Assembly: GCF_039871655.1 (NCBI RefSeq)
Contig: NZ_JBDPLZ010000001.1
Coordinates: 986,480-1,050,479, forward strand
Reading direction: 5' to 3'
Source of the DNA: Actinocorallia sp039871655
GTDB lineage: Bacteria > Actinomycetota > Actinomycetes > Streptosporangiales > Streptosporangiaceae
Length of the DNA stretch: 64,000 nt
Part shown: positions 1 to 8,022 of the stretch, piece after piece
Numbering within the stretch: position 1 is the stretch's first letter
How the letters are laid out: each line of letters begins with the position of its first letter
Notes under the pieces: generated by a model
What the model was told of the DNA's origin: nothing
Seen by the model: the letters and a program-made list of their open reading frames with translations, nothing else
Database searches by the model: none
Program-made: the position numbers and the translations under genes

Positions 1-299
1 AGGTAGTCGTCGGCTCCCGCCTCCAGCCCCGCGACCCTGTCCGCGACCTCGTCCAGCGCCGACAGCATGAGGACCGGGACGTCCGAGCCCCGCTCGCGCA
101 GCGTCCGGCACACCTCGATACCGGACAGGCCCGCCATGGAGACGTCCAGCACGATCGCGTCCGCGTCCGCGGCGCCCTCCAGTGCGGCCCGGCCCCCGTC
201 GGCGGTCAGCACCGTGAAGCCCTCCAGGGTGAGACCGCGCCGCAGCGCGCGCAGGATCGCTGGATCGTCGTCCACCGCGAGTATCCGACGTCGGTTCAT
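1..299 (-). CDS. Response regulator receiver domain (partial)
   Basis: N-terminal part of a two-component response regulator; the C-terminal side runs off the left edge. The translation begins MNRRRILAVDDDPAILRALR and carries the acidic pocket (VDDD), the phospho-acceptor Asp in the IVLDVSM segment and the usual LSA/A-G-ADDYL end of a CheY-like fold. The missing output domain is probably an OmpR/PhoB winged helix, by analogy with actinobacterial MprA/PrrA-type regulators; this is inference. The start is the ATG complementary to 297-299. No cognate kinase is visible; it would lie outside the window. Confidence 0.88.
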   Translation of the reverse strand, partial: MNRRRILAVDDDPAILRALRRGLTLEGFTVLTADGGRAALEGAADADAIVLDVSMAGLSGIEVCRTLRERGSDVPVLMLSALDEVADRVAGLEAGADDY

Positions 300-368
300 C
301 CGCGACCTCCTCGCCTCCCGTCACACGGTACGGGTCCGGCGCGGCGCGTTCTCACCCCTTGTGGACGG

Positions 369-896
369 TCAGCCCTGGCGGTGGACCGTGAACGGGACGG
401 ACGGCGGGTTGACGCGGTCCACGCCGAGGTAGACCCGCTTGGGCGGCAGGGTCCTGCCCCCGCCCTTCGCCGCGGTGATCGTCAGGCTGCTCGCGCACGC
501 CGTCCGGAAGTTCACGCCGTCCAGCTTGCCGCGGTTGACGAACCGGAAGTGCAGCGTCTTGCGGTCCTTGGACAGCCAGACCTTGTCCCGCCACTCCTTG
601 CGGACCCGCTGCACCCCGTGGATGCGCACCGGGGAGACGATCGAACCGGCGTACACGCGCCTGTCACCCCTGCGGTGCGTCACCCTCAGGTGGAAGCCGT
701 CACGCGCGTGCCACAGGTACACGCCGCCCTTGGAGTGCACGGTGAGCCCCGCGGGCCGGCCCTGCACGTCGTCGGTCCAGACCCTGGTGTCGCAGGACGG
801 GGTCGACGTCGCGGAAGCCGCCCCCGTGCCCGCCACCAGGACAGTGGCCCCGGCCGCGATTCCCATGACCGCGGAGATGACGATACGGCTCTGCAT
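369..896 (-). CDS. Secreted protein of unknown function
   Basis: 175-residue protein with a clear Sec signal peptide: MQSRI, then a hydrophobic run (VISAVMGIAAGATVLVAGTG) and an ASA cleavage region near residue 30. The mature part is basic, about 145 residues, with two Cys (near residues 35 and 134) that could form one disulfide, and a predicted beta character. A ribosome binding site (GAGAGG) precedes the ATG by about 6 nt. I do not recognise the family. It is monocistronic, with the response-regulator gene following on the same strand about 70 bp away. Confidence 0.7.
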   Translation of the reverse strand: MQSRIVISAVMGIAAGATVLVAGTGAASATSTPSCDTRVWTDDVQGRPAGLTVHSKGGVYLWHARDGFHLRVTHRRGDRRVYAGSIVSPVRIHGVQRVRKEWRDKVWLSKDRKTLHFRFVNRGKLDGVNFRTACASSLTITAAKGGGRTLPPKRVYLGVDRVNPPSVPFTVHRQG

Positions 897-1005
897 GAGA
901 CACCTCTCGTTGGAGTCGGTTGACGGGGGCGACTATAGGGAGGGAAGTTGGCAAAAAGCTGAGAATTCTCGCCGATAGGTGCAGCCCGGAGTGAAGCGGG
1001 CATGG

Positions 1006-1046
1006 CGAAGGCCGCGGCCTCCCCCGATGGATGACCGCGGCCTTCG
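1006..1046. terminator. Hairpin terminator after the GPGG/SRPBCC operon
   Basis: Perfect 12-bp inverted repeat, CGAAGGCCGCGG at 1006-1017 and CCGCGGCCTTCG at 1035-1046, with a 17-nt loop. It lies 10 bp past the stop of the minus-strand gene ending at 1056. There is no U-tract, as is common in high-GC actinomycetes. Confidence 0.6.
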
Positions 1047-1055
1047 TGTCTCGTG

Positions 1056-1241
1056 TCACCGCCGGGTTCGGCGGAGGCGTCCGGCCAGTCCCTTCAGCCG
1101 GGCGAGGGGGTGGGTCGGGGTGCGGCCTCGGCGGGTACGGGCCAGGGCCGTCAGGCGCGGGCCGCGGTGATGTCGGTCGAAGAGTCCGCGCGACCTGTCG
1201 CTGCCTCGGGTGAACCGGCGCAGTTCGGTGGTGAGGTTCAT
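1056..1241 (-). CDS. Small Arg-rich protein, hypothetical
   Basis: Predicted 61-residue, strongly basic protein (about 18 Arg) starting MNLTTELRRFTRGSDRSRG. No known domain. It is supported by an AAAGGA ribosome binding site about 7 nt before the ATG, by being the last gene of the minus-strand series after the SRPBCC gene (46-bp gap), and by a strong hairpin 10 bp after its stop. Composition alone could also reflect GC-rich non-coding DNA, so confidence is moderate. Confidence 0.4.
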   Translation of the reverse strand: MNLTTELRRFTRGSDRSRGLFDRHHRGPRLTALARTRRGRTPTHPLARLKGLAGRLRRTRR

Positions 1242-1287
1242 TCGGGGGTCCTTTCTTCGGGTGTGGACGCCTGGGTCTGTCGGTGCG

Positions 1288-1980
1288 TCAGAGCGCGGGG
1301 CCGGGGTCGAGGCGCGGGTCCTGGCCCTGGTCCGGGCGGGTGCCGTGAGGCCGCGCCGGGTACGGGCCCGGAGCGGGCTGCTGGGCGCCGGGGACGGGCC
1401 GGACGCCCTGAGCGGGCAGGTCGCCCGGCTCGGGGTCCGGGTCGAGGCCCGGGGCGTGGTCGGGGCGGGTGAGGTCGTGGTCGGTGACCGGGCGGGACGG
1501 GGTCGCGGCGGCGGAGCCGGGGAACGGGTCGGTGCCGACGCTGCCGCGCCAGGCGCCGGTCGGGCGGCCGTGGTCCTCGATGAACTCCTTGAAGCGCCGC
1601 AGGTCGCCCTTGACCCGGTTCTCGACGAGGTTCAACCTGTCGCCGACCTGCTCGACGACGCCCTCGGGGATGAACTGCATCTGCAGCACCACCCGGGTGT
1701 TCACCGGGTCGAGCGGCTGGAAGGAGACGACGCCGGCCTGCCGCGGCGTGCCGAGGGTGTGCCAGACGATGCACTCGTCGGGCCGCTGCTCGGTGATCTC
1801 GGCCTCGAACTCCCGGTGGACGCCGGCGATGCTGGTCTTCCAGTGGGTGCGGGTCGGGGTGACCTGCTCGATGCGGTCGACGCCTTCCATGAATTCGGGG
1901 AAGTCCTCGAACTGCGTCCACTGGTCATAAGCGACCCGGACGGGAACCGCCACATCGATGATCTGCTCGATGGTGCTCAT
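1288..1980 (-). CDS. SRPBCC family (polyketide cyclase/coenzyme Q-binding-like) protein
   Basis: 230-residue protein. Residues 1-145 form a START/SRPBCC-type domain: MSTIEQIIDVAVPVRVAYDQ at the first strand, WTQFEDFPEFMEGV in the first helices, an IVWHTLGTP strand, and the long C-terminal helix around LVENRVKGDLRRFKEFIE. Residues 150-230 are a Pro/Asp/Gly-rich, probably disordered tail. Such cyclase/dehydrase-like proteins are frequent in actinobacterial stress regulons and usually bind hydrophobic ligands; the ligand here is unknown. A good ribosome binding site (GAAAGG) lies 7 nt before the ATG. It follows the GPGG membrane-protein gene by 60 bp on the same strand, so the two probably form an operon. 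Confidence 0.85.
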   Translation of the reverse strand: MSTIEQIIDVAVPVRVAYDQWTQFEDFPEFMEGVDRIEQVTPTRTHWKTSIAGVHREFEAEITEQRPDECIVWHTLGTPRQAGVVSFQPLDPVNTRVVLQMQFIPEGVVEQVGDRLNLVENRVKGDLRRFKEFIEDHGRPTGAWRGSVGTDPFPGSAAATPSRPVTDHDLTRPDHAPGLDPDPEPGDLPAQGVRPVPGAQQPAPGPYPARPHGTRPDQGQDPRLDPGPAL

Positions 1981-2040
1981 TTCTCGTACCTTTCTCTCGG
2001 TCTTTCACGGGAATTTCCGATGCGCTTGGTACGGCGGGCG

Positions 2041-2190
2041 CTAGACGTTGAAGATGCTCACGCCGCCCGGGCCGATGAGGAACCCGACCACGATGAGGAT
2101 CAGGCCCCACAGCAGGTCACGGCGGGCAAGGAGCGTGTAGAGTCCGGCGATGACGAAGACGACCGCGATGATCCAAAGTAGAGTTGCCAT
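2041..2190 (-). CDS. GPGG-motif small membrane protein
   Basis: 49-residue membrane protein with two hydrophobic segments (about 3-21 and 27-39), separated by ARRDLLW, and the diagnostic LIGPGGVSIF end. This matches the actinobacterial GPGG-motif small membrane protein family, whose function is unknown. The start is the ATG complementary to 2188-2190, chosen because it begins just before the first TM segment and sits next to a GGAAA ribosome binding site and a sigma-B-like promoter. It heads the probable operon with the SRPBCC gene. Confidence 0.85.
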   Translation of the reverse strand: MATLLWIIAVVFVIAGLYTLLARRDLLWGLILIVVGFLIGPGGVSIFNV

Positions 2191-2199
2191 GCATTTCCG

Positions 2200-2225
2200 A
2201 TGCCCTTGACCCCTCATGACCAAAC
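2200..2225 (-). promoter_or_regulatory. Candidate sigma-B/sigma-F-type promoter
   Basis: On the minus strand: GTTT (2225-2222), 16-nt spacer, GGGCAT (2205-2200), ending 10 nt before the GPGG start codon. Actinobacterial general-stress sigma factors recognise GTTT-N(12-17)-GGGTAT, so this differs at one base of the -10 element. It would give a nearly leaderless mRNA. Confidence 0.4.
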
Positions 2226-2502
2226 ACCGGGATGCCATTGACGGTCGCGGTGTGATTAATTCCCGATCCTTCGCCGGGGACAGCGTTCCCCCTGGTAAGG
2301 CATCGATTTTCGAGATCACTCGCACCGCTTTACCACCGATGAGACCGGCCATAATGCGACATGGATCACACGCATTCTGTGAGCCACATAACGTTCTCGG
2401 CACTAAACTTCGCCGCCGCGAGCGGGTCCCGGCGGCGGGACCTTCGTCCCCAGCTCACCGACCTTCGCCTTATCGCCACAGAGGGTGATAAAACGGATAG
2501 TC

Positions 2503-3426
2503 ATGCCCATGGAGACCGTGAGTAAAGCCGCCCTCGCCGTACTGCTGCTGACCCTGATCGCCGGATGCGGCGACGATGACGACTCCAAGGGCGCCAAGCC
2601 GTCCCCCAGCCCCTCGACCTGCTCGCCCGCGCCTTCTCCTTCGGACTACCCCTTCCCCGACACCCCCTCGCCCTCCGCCTCCACGCCGTCGACCACCCCG
2701 TCCAGTCCCAGGCCGACGAGCCCCAGACCCACGACGCCCAAGCCCACGACGCCCAAGCCGACCACCACGCAGCCGCAGCCCGGCGTCCCGTCCAAGCTGG
2801 CGGGGAAGGACTGGGAGAGCATCCCCACGAGCCGCAAGGTCGTCGCCCTCACCTTCGACGGGGGCGCGGACGACAGCGGCGTCCCCTCGATCCTGAAGAC
2901 CCTGCGGGACCAGGGCGTCAAGGCGACGTTCTTCCTGACGGGGCAGTTCACCTCGGGCTGCTCGGGCAGCGCCTCCACGATCGCCGCCGCCGGCCACCGC
3001 CTCGGCAATCACTCGACGACCCACCCGTACTTCACGAAGCTGTCCGACGCCCAGATCCGCCAGGAGCTGTCCACGGCCGCCTCCCGGATCACCTCGACGA
3101 CGGGCAAGGACCCCCGCCCGCTGTTCCGCTTCCCCTACGGCGACCGCGACACCCGCACCATCCGGACGGTCAACGCCGCCGGTTACGTCCCGGTCCGCTG
3201 GACGGTCGACACCCTCGGCTGGAAGGGGACCTCCGGCGGCGTCACCGCCGACACCGTCGTCGACCGCGTCGTCTCCACGGCCCACTCCGGCCAGATCGTC
3301 CTCATGCACGTGGGCGCCAACCCCGACGACGGCACCACCCTGGACGCGCAGGCCCTCCCCCGGGTCATCAGCGAACTGCGCGGCCGGGGCTATGGTTTCG
3401 TCACCCTCGACGCCCTCACCGGCTGA
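2503..3426 (+). CDS. Polysaccharide deacetylase lipoprotein (NodB domain)
   Basis: 307-residue lipoprotein: hydrophobic signal and lipobox LIAGC with the lipidated Cys near residue 22, then a Pro/Ser/Thr-rich wall-spanning linker (about 30-90), then a NodB deacetylase domain. Motifs seen: VVALTFDGGADDS (base and metal Asp), NHSTTHPYF (metal His pair), FRFPYGDRD, DTLGWKG and the last catalytic His in LMHVG. It is expected outside the membrane, removing acetyl groups from peptidoglycan or another glycan. I chose ATG 2503 because a GAGGGTGAT Shine-Dalgarno lies upstream (13-nt spacing, slightly long); a GTG at 2485 or at 2518 is possible. Monocistronic. Confidence 0.88.
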   Translation: MPMETVSKAALAVLLLTLIAGCGDDDDSKGAKPSPSPSTCSPAPSPSDYPFPDTPSPSASTPSTTPSSPRPTSPRPTTPKPTTPKPTTTQPQPGVPSKLAGKDWESIPTSRKVVALTFDGGADDSGVPSILKTLRDQGVKATFFLTGQFTSGCSGSASTIAAAGHRLGNHSTTHPYFTKLSDAQIRQELSTAASRITSTTGKDPRPLFRFPYGDRDTRTIRTVNAAGYVPVRWTVDTLGWKGTSGGVTADTVVDRVVSTAHSGQIVLMHVGANPDDGTTLDAQALPRVISELRGRGYGFVTLDALTG

Positions 3427-3427
3427 G

Positions 3428-3449
3428 CACGGTGAGAAGAGACACCGTG
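3428..3449. terminator. Hairpin after the deacetylase gene
   Basis: CACGGTG (3428-3434) and CACCGTG (3443-3449) form a 7-bp stem with an 8-nt loop, immediately after the stop codon. There is no U-tract, so it is only a candidate terminator. Confidence 0.35.
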
Positions 3450-3493
3450 GATCATGGAACGCGGCCTAACGACTCCAATACCCCGACATAGCA

Positions 3494-3532
3494 GGTAGCT
3501 GACGCTCGGATCATTACTGTGGGTAGCTGACG
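3494..3532 (+). promoter_or_regulatory. Direct repeat upstream of pspA, candidate activator site
   Basis: GGTAGCTGACG occurs at 3494-3504 and again at 3522-3532, a 28-bp period (near 2.7 helical turns), about 55-90 bp before the pspA start. Its placement suits a transcription factor or sigma-element duplication. The regulator is unknown. Confidence 0.35.
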
Positions 3533-3585
3533 GTATTCCTGCACCACCTGCCGGAGGCACCTCCGGGAAGGGGGAGACGGCCACC

Positions 3586-4314
3586 ATGGGCGGTATCGCG
3601 CAACGGATCGCCACCCTGTTCCGCACCAAGGCGAACAGTGCTCTCGACCGGGCGGAGGACCCGCGCGAGGTACTGGACTACTCCTATCAGCAGCAGTCGG
3701 AGATGCTGCAGAAGGTCCGGCGGGGCGTGGCGGACGTGGCGACCAGCCGCAAACGGGTCGAACTGCAGGCGGCGCGGCTGGAGCAGTCCAGCGGGAAGCT
3801 GGAGGAGCAGGCCCGCCAATCGCTCCAGGCGGGACGGGAGGACCTGGCGAAGGAGGCCCTCGCCCGGCGTTCGGGCGTCGTCTCCCAGCTCGCCGACCTG
3901 CGGAATCAGGAAGCCGCCCTGCAGACGGAGGAGGAGAAGCTCACCCTCGCCGCCCAGCGCCTGCAGACGAAGGTCGAGGCGTTCCGCACCCGCAAGGAGA
4001 CGCTCAAGGCCACCTACAGCGCGGCCGAGGCCCAGACCCGCATCTCCGAGGCCGTCAGCGGCATCGGCGAGGAGATGGGCGAGGTCGGCATGGCCATGCA
4101 GCGCGTCCAGGACAGGACCGACCAGATGCAGGCCCGCGCCGGAGCCCTGGACGAGCTGCTCGCCTCCGGCGCCCTGGAGGACGCCACCCTCCCGCCCGGC
4201 CGCGACGACATCCAGGCCGAGCTCGACGCCATCACCAGCGGCCAGGACGTGGACGCCGAGCTGGACCGGCTGAAGGCCCAGCAGGCCGAGCTTCCAGAGG
4301 GAGGGAAATCATGA
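3586..4314 (+). CDS. pspA: PspA/IM30 phage-shock protein A homologue
   Basis: 242 residues, almost entirely alpha-helical coiled coil, the PspA/IM30/ESCRT-III-like fold. It opens with the amphipathic helix MGGIAQRIATLFRTKANSAL and the DPREVLDYSYQQQ signature, followed by long heptad-rich helices rich in Gln, Glu, Lys and Arg. PspA binds and stabilises damaged cytoplasmic membrane. A strong GGGGGAGA ribosome binding site precedes the ATG. It is the first gene of pspA-pspAA-htpX-pspAB; its stop overlaps pspAA by 4 nt. No ClgR gene is adjacent, unlike mycobacteria. Confidence 0.95.
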   Translation: MGGIAQRIATLFRTKANSALDRAEDPREVLDYSYQQQSEMLQKVRRGVADVATSRKRVELQAARLEQSSGKLEEQARQSLQAGREDLAKEALARRSGVVSQLADLRNQEAALQTEEEKLTLAAQRLQTKVEAFRTRKETLKATYSAAEAQTRISEAVSGIGEEMGEVGMAMQRVQDRTDQMQARAGALDELLASGALEDATLPPGRDDIQAELDAITSGQDVDAELDRLKAQQAELPEGGKS

Positions 4315-4589
4315 TCATCAGGATTTTCGGCGAGGGCCAGTACCGCGTCGCCGACGACCACCTGAACGAGCTCAACGAGCTGGACTCCGCGCTCCAGAAG
4401 GCCGCCGACAGAGGCGACGAGCAGACCTTCACCCTGTCCCTGCGCGAGCTCCTGGAGACCGTCCGCCGGCTGGGGTCGCCCCTTCCCCCCGACGTGCTCG
4501 CCCCTTCGGAGCTCGTGCTCCCCGACGACGACACCACTCTGGACGAGGTCAAGGAGCTCCTGTCGTCCGAGGGCCTGATCCCGGGATGA
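4311..4589 (+). CDS. pspAA: PspA-associated protein PspAA
   Basis: 92-residue protein beginning MIIRIFGEGQYRVADDHL, matching the PspAA family found next to actinobacterial pspA. The N-terminal beta-rich section is followed by helices with a TFTLSLRELLETVRRLG segment and an acidic C-terminus. It has no catalytic residues and probably acts as a partner of PspA. Its ATGA start overlaps the pspA stop, indicating translational coupling, and htpX follows after 4 bp. Confidence 0.93.
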   Translation: MIIRIFGEGQYRVADDHLNELNELDSALQKAADRGDEQTFTLSLRELLETVRRLGSPLPPDVLAPSELVLPDDDTTLDEVKELLSSEGLIPG

Positions 4590-4593
4590 CGTG

Positions 4594-5493
4594 ATGCGCA
4601 GCCGCTTCCCGCCGGACCGCAGGCTCAGCGCGCGCATGCTGCTGACGCTCTTCCTGCTGGGCCTGCTGTACGTGCTGTTCGTCTCGGCGCTGTTCGTCCT
4701 GCTCAAATCGTGGGTCGTGGGCGTGGCCATCGGTGCCCTCCTGCTCGGCTCCCAGTACTGGTTCTCCGACCGGATAGCCCTGTACGGCATGAGCGCCCGC
4801 ATCGTCACGCCGGAAGAACAGCCGCACCTCCACGGTGTCGTGGACCGCCTGTGCGCGCTGGCGGACATGCCCAAGCCGCGGGTCGCCGTCTCGGACATGG
4901 ACATGCCGAACGCCTTCGCCACCGGCCGGAACGCCGACCACGCCGTCGTCTGCGTCACGACCGGCCTGCTGCGGCGGCTGGAGCCCGACGAGCTGGAGGG
5001 CGTGCTGGCGCACGAACTCTCCCACGTGGCCCACCGTGACGTCGCGGTCATCACGATCGCCTCGTTCCTGGGCGTCCTGGCGGGCCTCATCGTGCGGTTC
5101 GCGTTCTACTCGCAGATGTTCGGCGGAAGACGCGACCAGAACACCACGCTCGTGCTGCTGGCCGTCATGGCCGTCTCCGCGGCGGTGTACTCCATCAGCT
5201 TCCTGCTCATCCGCGCCCTGTCCCGCTACCGGGAGCTGGCGGCCGACCGCGCCGCCGCGATCCTCACCGGACGCCCGTCCTCGCTGGCCTCGGCCCTGAC
5301 GAAGCTCACCGGCGACATCGCCCGCATCCCCACCCGTGATCTGCGCACCGCCCAGGCCTTCAACGCCTTCTTCTTCACTCCCGCTCTCGGCCCCGGCACC
5401 GCCCTGGCCGTCCTGTTCTCCACCCATCCGAGCCTGGAACGCCGCCTGGAGCAGCTCGCCGGCATCTCCGCCCGGCTGGGCGGTCCCGCCTGA
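4594..5493 (+). CDS. htpX: Zinc metalloprotease HtpX (M48 family)
   Basis: Membrane M48 peptidase of 299 residues. Two N-terminal TM helices (about 12-30 and 33-50) are followed by a cytosolic lobe with the zinc motif HELSH (residues 140-144), further TM helices (about 155-172 and 184-202) and the third-ligand region RYRELAADRAAA. HtpX degrades misfolded membrane proteins. Its position between pspAA and pspAB fits membrane quality control in the envelope-stress response. The start could be GTG 4591 or ATG 4594; the ATG is preferred. Confidence 0.94.
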   Translation: MRSRFPPDRRLSARMLLTLFLLGLLYVLFVSALFVLLKSWVVGVAIGALLLGSQYWFSDRIALYGMSARIVTPEEQPHLHGVVDRLCALADMPKPRVAVSDMDMPNAFATGRNADHAVVCVTTGLLRRLEPDELEGVLAHELSHVAHRDVAVITIASFLGVLAGLIVRFAFYSQMFGGRRDQNTTLVLLAVMAVSAAVYSISFLLIRALSRYRELAADRAAAILTGRPSSLASALTKLTGDIARIPTRDLRTAQAFNAFFFTPALGPGTALAVLFSTHPSLERRLEQLAGISARLGGPA

Positions 5494-5507
5494 GAGGAGC
5501 AAGACCC

Positions 5508-6080
5508 GTGGGTTTCCTGGACACTCTGCTCGGCCGCAGCAAGCCCGCCAAGCCCGACCTGGACCGGCTGTTCGCCCTCCCTTCGGCGGCGATCACCCTC
5601 CAGGCCTCCACCGGCTACGCTCCCGCCGGCGTCGGCTCGGTCTGCTTCGCCACGGTCGAGGGGACCGCCTCCGCCGAGCTCCGGCAGGAGCTGCGGGATC
5701 TGCTCGACGCCGTTCCGGACGCGCCCTCGGTGGAGCTCACGCACGACGAGTACGGCTACACCTGGCTCGTCTCCCACCACACCCCGGAGGACCTGCCGTC
5801 CCTGGTCAACGATCTCCACGCCGTCAACACCACGCTCCAGGACAACGGTTTCGGCTCCCAGCTCCTGTGCTCCCTGGCCGCCTTCCGCAATCCCTCGGCC
5901 CGTCCCCTGGCCCTCATCTACCTCTACAAGCGCGGCACCTTCTATCCCTTCGCCCCGCTTCCCGGCCAGAGGCGCAACAACCACCTCGAATTCCAGGTGA
6001 AGGATCTTCTGCGAGAGGACCTGCCTCTGGAACCGGACCTCACCCGCTGGTTCCCCGTCTGGGGCGCGCCCGGTCTGTAA
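5508..6080 (+). CDS. pspAB: PspA-associated protein PspAB
   Basis: 190-residue soluble protein starting (GTG) MGFLDTLLGRSKPAKPDLDR, typical of the actinobacterial PspAB family. Features seen are VELTHDEYGYTWLV, DLPSLVNDLHAVNTTLQ and a C-terminal EFQVKDLLREDLPLEPDL segment. Molecular activity is unknown; the family occurs with pspA, pspAA and htpX. An AGAGGAGCAAG ribosome binding site precedes the GTG, and the gap to htpX is 14 bp. It is the last gene of the operon. Confidence 0.92.
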   Translation: MGFLDTLLGRSKPAKPDLDRLFALPSAAITLQASTGYAPAGVGSVCFATVEGTASAELRQELRDLLDAVPDAPSVELTHDEYGYTWLVSHHTPEDLPSLVNDLHAVNTTLQDNGFGSQLLCSLAAFRNPSARPLALIYLYKRGTFYPFAPLPGQRRNNHLEFQVKDLLREDLPLEPDLTRWFPVWGAPGL

Positions 6081-6146
6081 CGCCCTCCTTCCGGCGCCGG
6101 AGCAGATAGGTTCATCGGACTACAGCCACCTTTGTCAGGAATGTCC

Positions 6147-7373
6147 ATGAAGCGTCTGTTCACCGTCGCCGTCGTCGGATCGTTGTCGTCAGCCCTGCTC
6201 GCGGGGGCGGCGGAGGCGAAACCCGGGACGTTCGCGCTGGTGAAGACCTTCAAGCTCGCGGGGGACGAGACGGTGACCGCGGCGATCGCGCCCACCCGCC
6301 GGAGCGCCTTCGTCTTCGGGATGCGCGAGCGCCGTGCCGGGCTGGAGCCGCTGGCCTTCAGATGGAACGGCAGGACCTGGAGCCGCAGCCCGCTGCCCGG
6401 AGGCCTGACGGGCATCCCCGGCCAGGCGGACGCGTCGTCGGCGAAGAACGTCTGGATGTCGGTGACGGGCAGCGAACGGCTGGCCGAGAAGTACCTGGAC
6501 AACCTGCCCGAGGACGGCTGCGCCGCCCCCCAGCGGTCCGCCGGGCCGCGCACCGCCCCGGCGGCGGCCCGGGCCGGCTCCAACGCGTCGAAGGTCCTGC
6601 GCTGGAACGGAAAACGCTGGACGGTCGCCCGCACGTTCAAGAACGCCTACGTCAACGCGGTCGCGGCCCTCGGCCCGAAGAACGTCTGGGTGTACGGCCT
6701 CGACCGGAAGGGCCCCGCCTCCTGGCACTTCGACGGCAGGACCTGGAAACGCCACGCCACGGGTTTCCTGATCCAGAAGGCCGAGGCCGTCTCCGGCCGG
6801 GAGATCTGGGCGCTCGCCCACGACCGCTCCCTGCACAACGGCTACAGCGGGATCATCGCCCGGTTCGACGGCACCCGCTGGACTCGCGTCCAGCCCGACG
6901 TCCTGCGCACCGACCCTGCCCCCACCAAGACCTCCCCCGGCTACTCGGCCACGATCCTCGACCTCAACGTGCTCGGCCGCGACCGGGTCTGGGTCTCGGC
7001 GATCACCACCGAGGGCGCCCTCTGCGGCGCCAACGTCCATGCCTCCGTTCAGCTCCGCTGGAACGGCCGGACCTGGGCGAGCGAGGCCCCCGCCGTCACC
7101 TCCGGTTTCATTCTGAGCGATCACGTCTCCGACGGCTCGGGCGGCCTCTACGCCCAGGGCTGGGGCTCGGACTCCGGCGACGAGTGGGACTTCGACCGCG
7201 CGTTCTTCCACCGCACGCCCAAGGGCGTCTGGACCCGCCGCATCCTCCCCGAAAGGCGGATGATCCAGCACCTTGTCCACATCCCCGGCACCAAGTCCCT
7301 GTGGGCGGCCGGCACCCGCGAGACCTCCGGCGGCGGCATCGACGTCGCCGTGTGGTCCTTGGGAAGGCCCTGA
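6147..7373 (+). CDS. Secreted W-rich repeat (beta-propeller-like) protein
   Basis: 408-residue exported protein with a signal peptide (MKRLFTVAVVGSLSSALLAG, cleavage after AEA). The mature part carries repeated blades of the form RWNGRTW-SRSPLP, RWNGKRW-TVART, HFDGRTW-KRHA, RFDGTRW-TRVQ and RWNGRTW-ASEA, with NVW or EIW strands between them; this suggests a beta-propeller. No enzymatic residues are apparent. The ATG at 6147 is chosen because AGGA lies 6 nt upstream. Two other proteins of the same architecture occur in this window (34654-35724 and 54783-55823). Confidence 0.7.
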   Translation: MKRLFTVAVVGSLSSALLAGAAEAKPGTFALVKTFKLAGDETVTAAIAPTRRSAFVFGMRERRAGLEPLAFRWNGRTWSRSPLPGGLTGIPGQADASSAKNVWMSVTGSERLAEKYLDNLPEDGCAAPQRSAGPRTAPAAARAGSNASKVLRWNGKRWTVARTFKNAYVNAVAALGPKNVWVYGLDRKGPASWHFDGRTWKRHATGFLIQKAEAVSGREIWALAHDRSLHNGYSGIIARFDGTRWTRVQPDVLRTDPAPTKTSPGYSATILDLNVLGRDRVWVSAITTEGALCGANVHASVQLRWNGRTWASEAPAVTSGFILSDHVSDGSGGLYAQGWGSDSGDEWDFDRAFFHRTPKGVWTRRILPERRMIQHLVHIPGTKSLWAAGTRETSGGGIDVAVWSLGRP

Positions 7374-7400
7374 TCCCTCGCCTCTGAGAGCTTCCAGGGC

Positions 7401-7976
7401 TCACCAGGGGCCGTGGAGGTGGATACGGCGGCCTTCGGGGTCGAAGATGCCGAGGATCTCGGCGGGGCCGTCGTGGGCGCCGAAGGCGTGCGGGATCATG
7501 GTGGAGAACTCCGCCGCCTGGCCCGCCTCGACGAGGACGGTCCGCTCTCCCAGGAGCAGCACCAGGGTTCCGGACAGCACCGTGAACCAGTCCCTGCCGG
7601 GGTGGACCTTCAGCTCGGCGGCGCCGTGGCGCACCGGTTCGGTGACCCGGATCTTGGCGACGGTGAGGCCGTGCGGCCCGGAGTCGCGGTTCAGCGTCCA
7701 GGCGGTGAGGCCCCGCTCCGGATCGTGCCGCGGTCTGATCACCACGTCCTCGTCGTCCGGGGACTCCACCAGCTGGTCGAGGGTGGTGCCCAGCGCGCGG
7801 GCGATCGAGGTCAGCTGGTCCAGGGCGATCCGGCGGGGGCCGGTCTCGATGCGGCTCAGCGTGGACGGGCTCATGTGGCAGCGGGCCGCCAGGTCGTCGA
7901 GCGACCATCCCAGGGCCGTGCGCATCCCTCTGATGCGGCTGCGGACCAGGGCTTCGACCGCTGAGTCTTGCGTCAT
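7401..7976 (-). CDS. XRE family regulator with C-terminal cupin domain
   Basis: 191 residues. An N-terminal HTH_3 domain (about 8-65: IRGMRTALGWSLDDLAARCH, MSPSTLSRIETG) is followed by a cupin barrel (about 95-185) with AAELKVHPGRDWFTVLSGTL and ILGIFDP. Such HTH-cupin proteins are small-molecule-responsive repressors or activators. It is divergent from the methyltransferase gene at 8023 with a 46-bp intergenic region full of inverted repeats, so it likely controls itself and that gene. The start is the ATG within a palindrome; an upstream in-frame start would run into the neighbour's promoter. Confidence 0.88.
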   Translation of the reverse strand: MTQDSAVEALVRSRIRGMRTALGWSLDDLAARCHMSPSTLSRIETGPRRIALDQLTSIARALGTTLDQLVESPDDEDVVIRPRHDPERGLTAWTLNRDSGPHGLTVAKIRVTEPVRHGAAELKVHPGRDWFTVLSGTLVLLLGERTVLVEAGQAAEFSTMIPHAFGAHDGPAEILGIFDPEGRRIHLHGPW

Positions 7977-8022
7977 ACGCAAGATGGTATGCCATCGGAG
8001 CAAGGTCTCGTAAGCTCGAGAC
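7967..8022. promoter_or_regulatory. Nested inverted repeats in divergent XRE-cupin/methyltransferase promoter
   Basis: Three palindromic elements lie between the divergent starts. CTTGCG-TCATA-CGCAAG (7967-7983) covers the regulator start codon, ATGGTATGCCAT (about 7984-7995) is a near-palindrome, and GTCTCG-TAAGCT-CGAGAC (8005-8022) abuts the methyltransferase ATG. They are candidate operators for the XRE-cupin protein. Confidence 0.5.
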
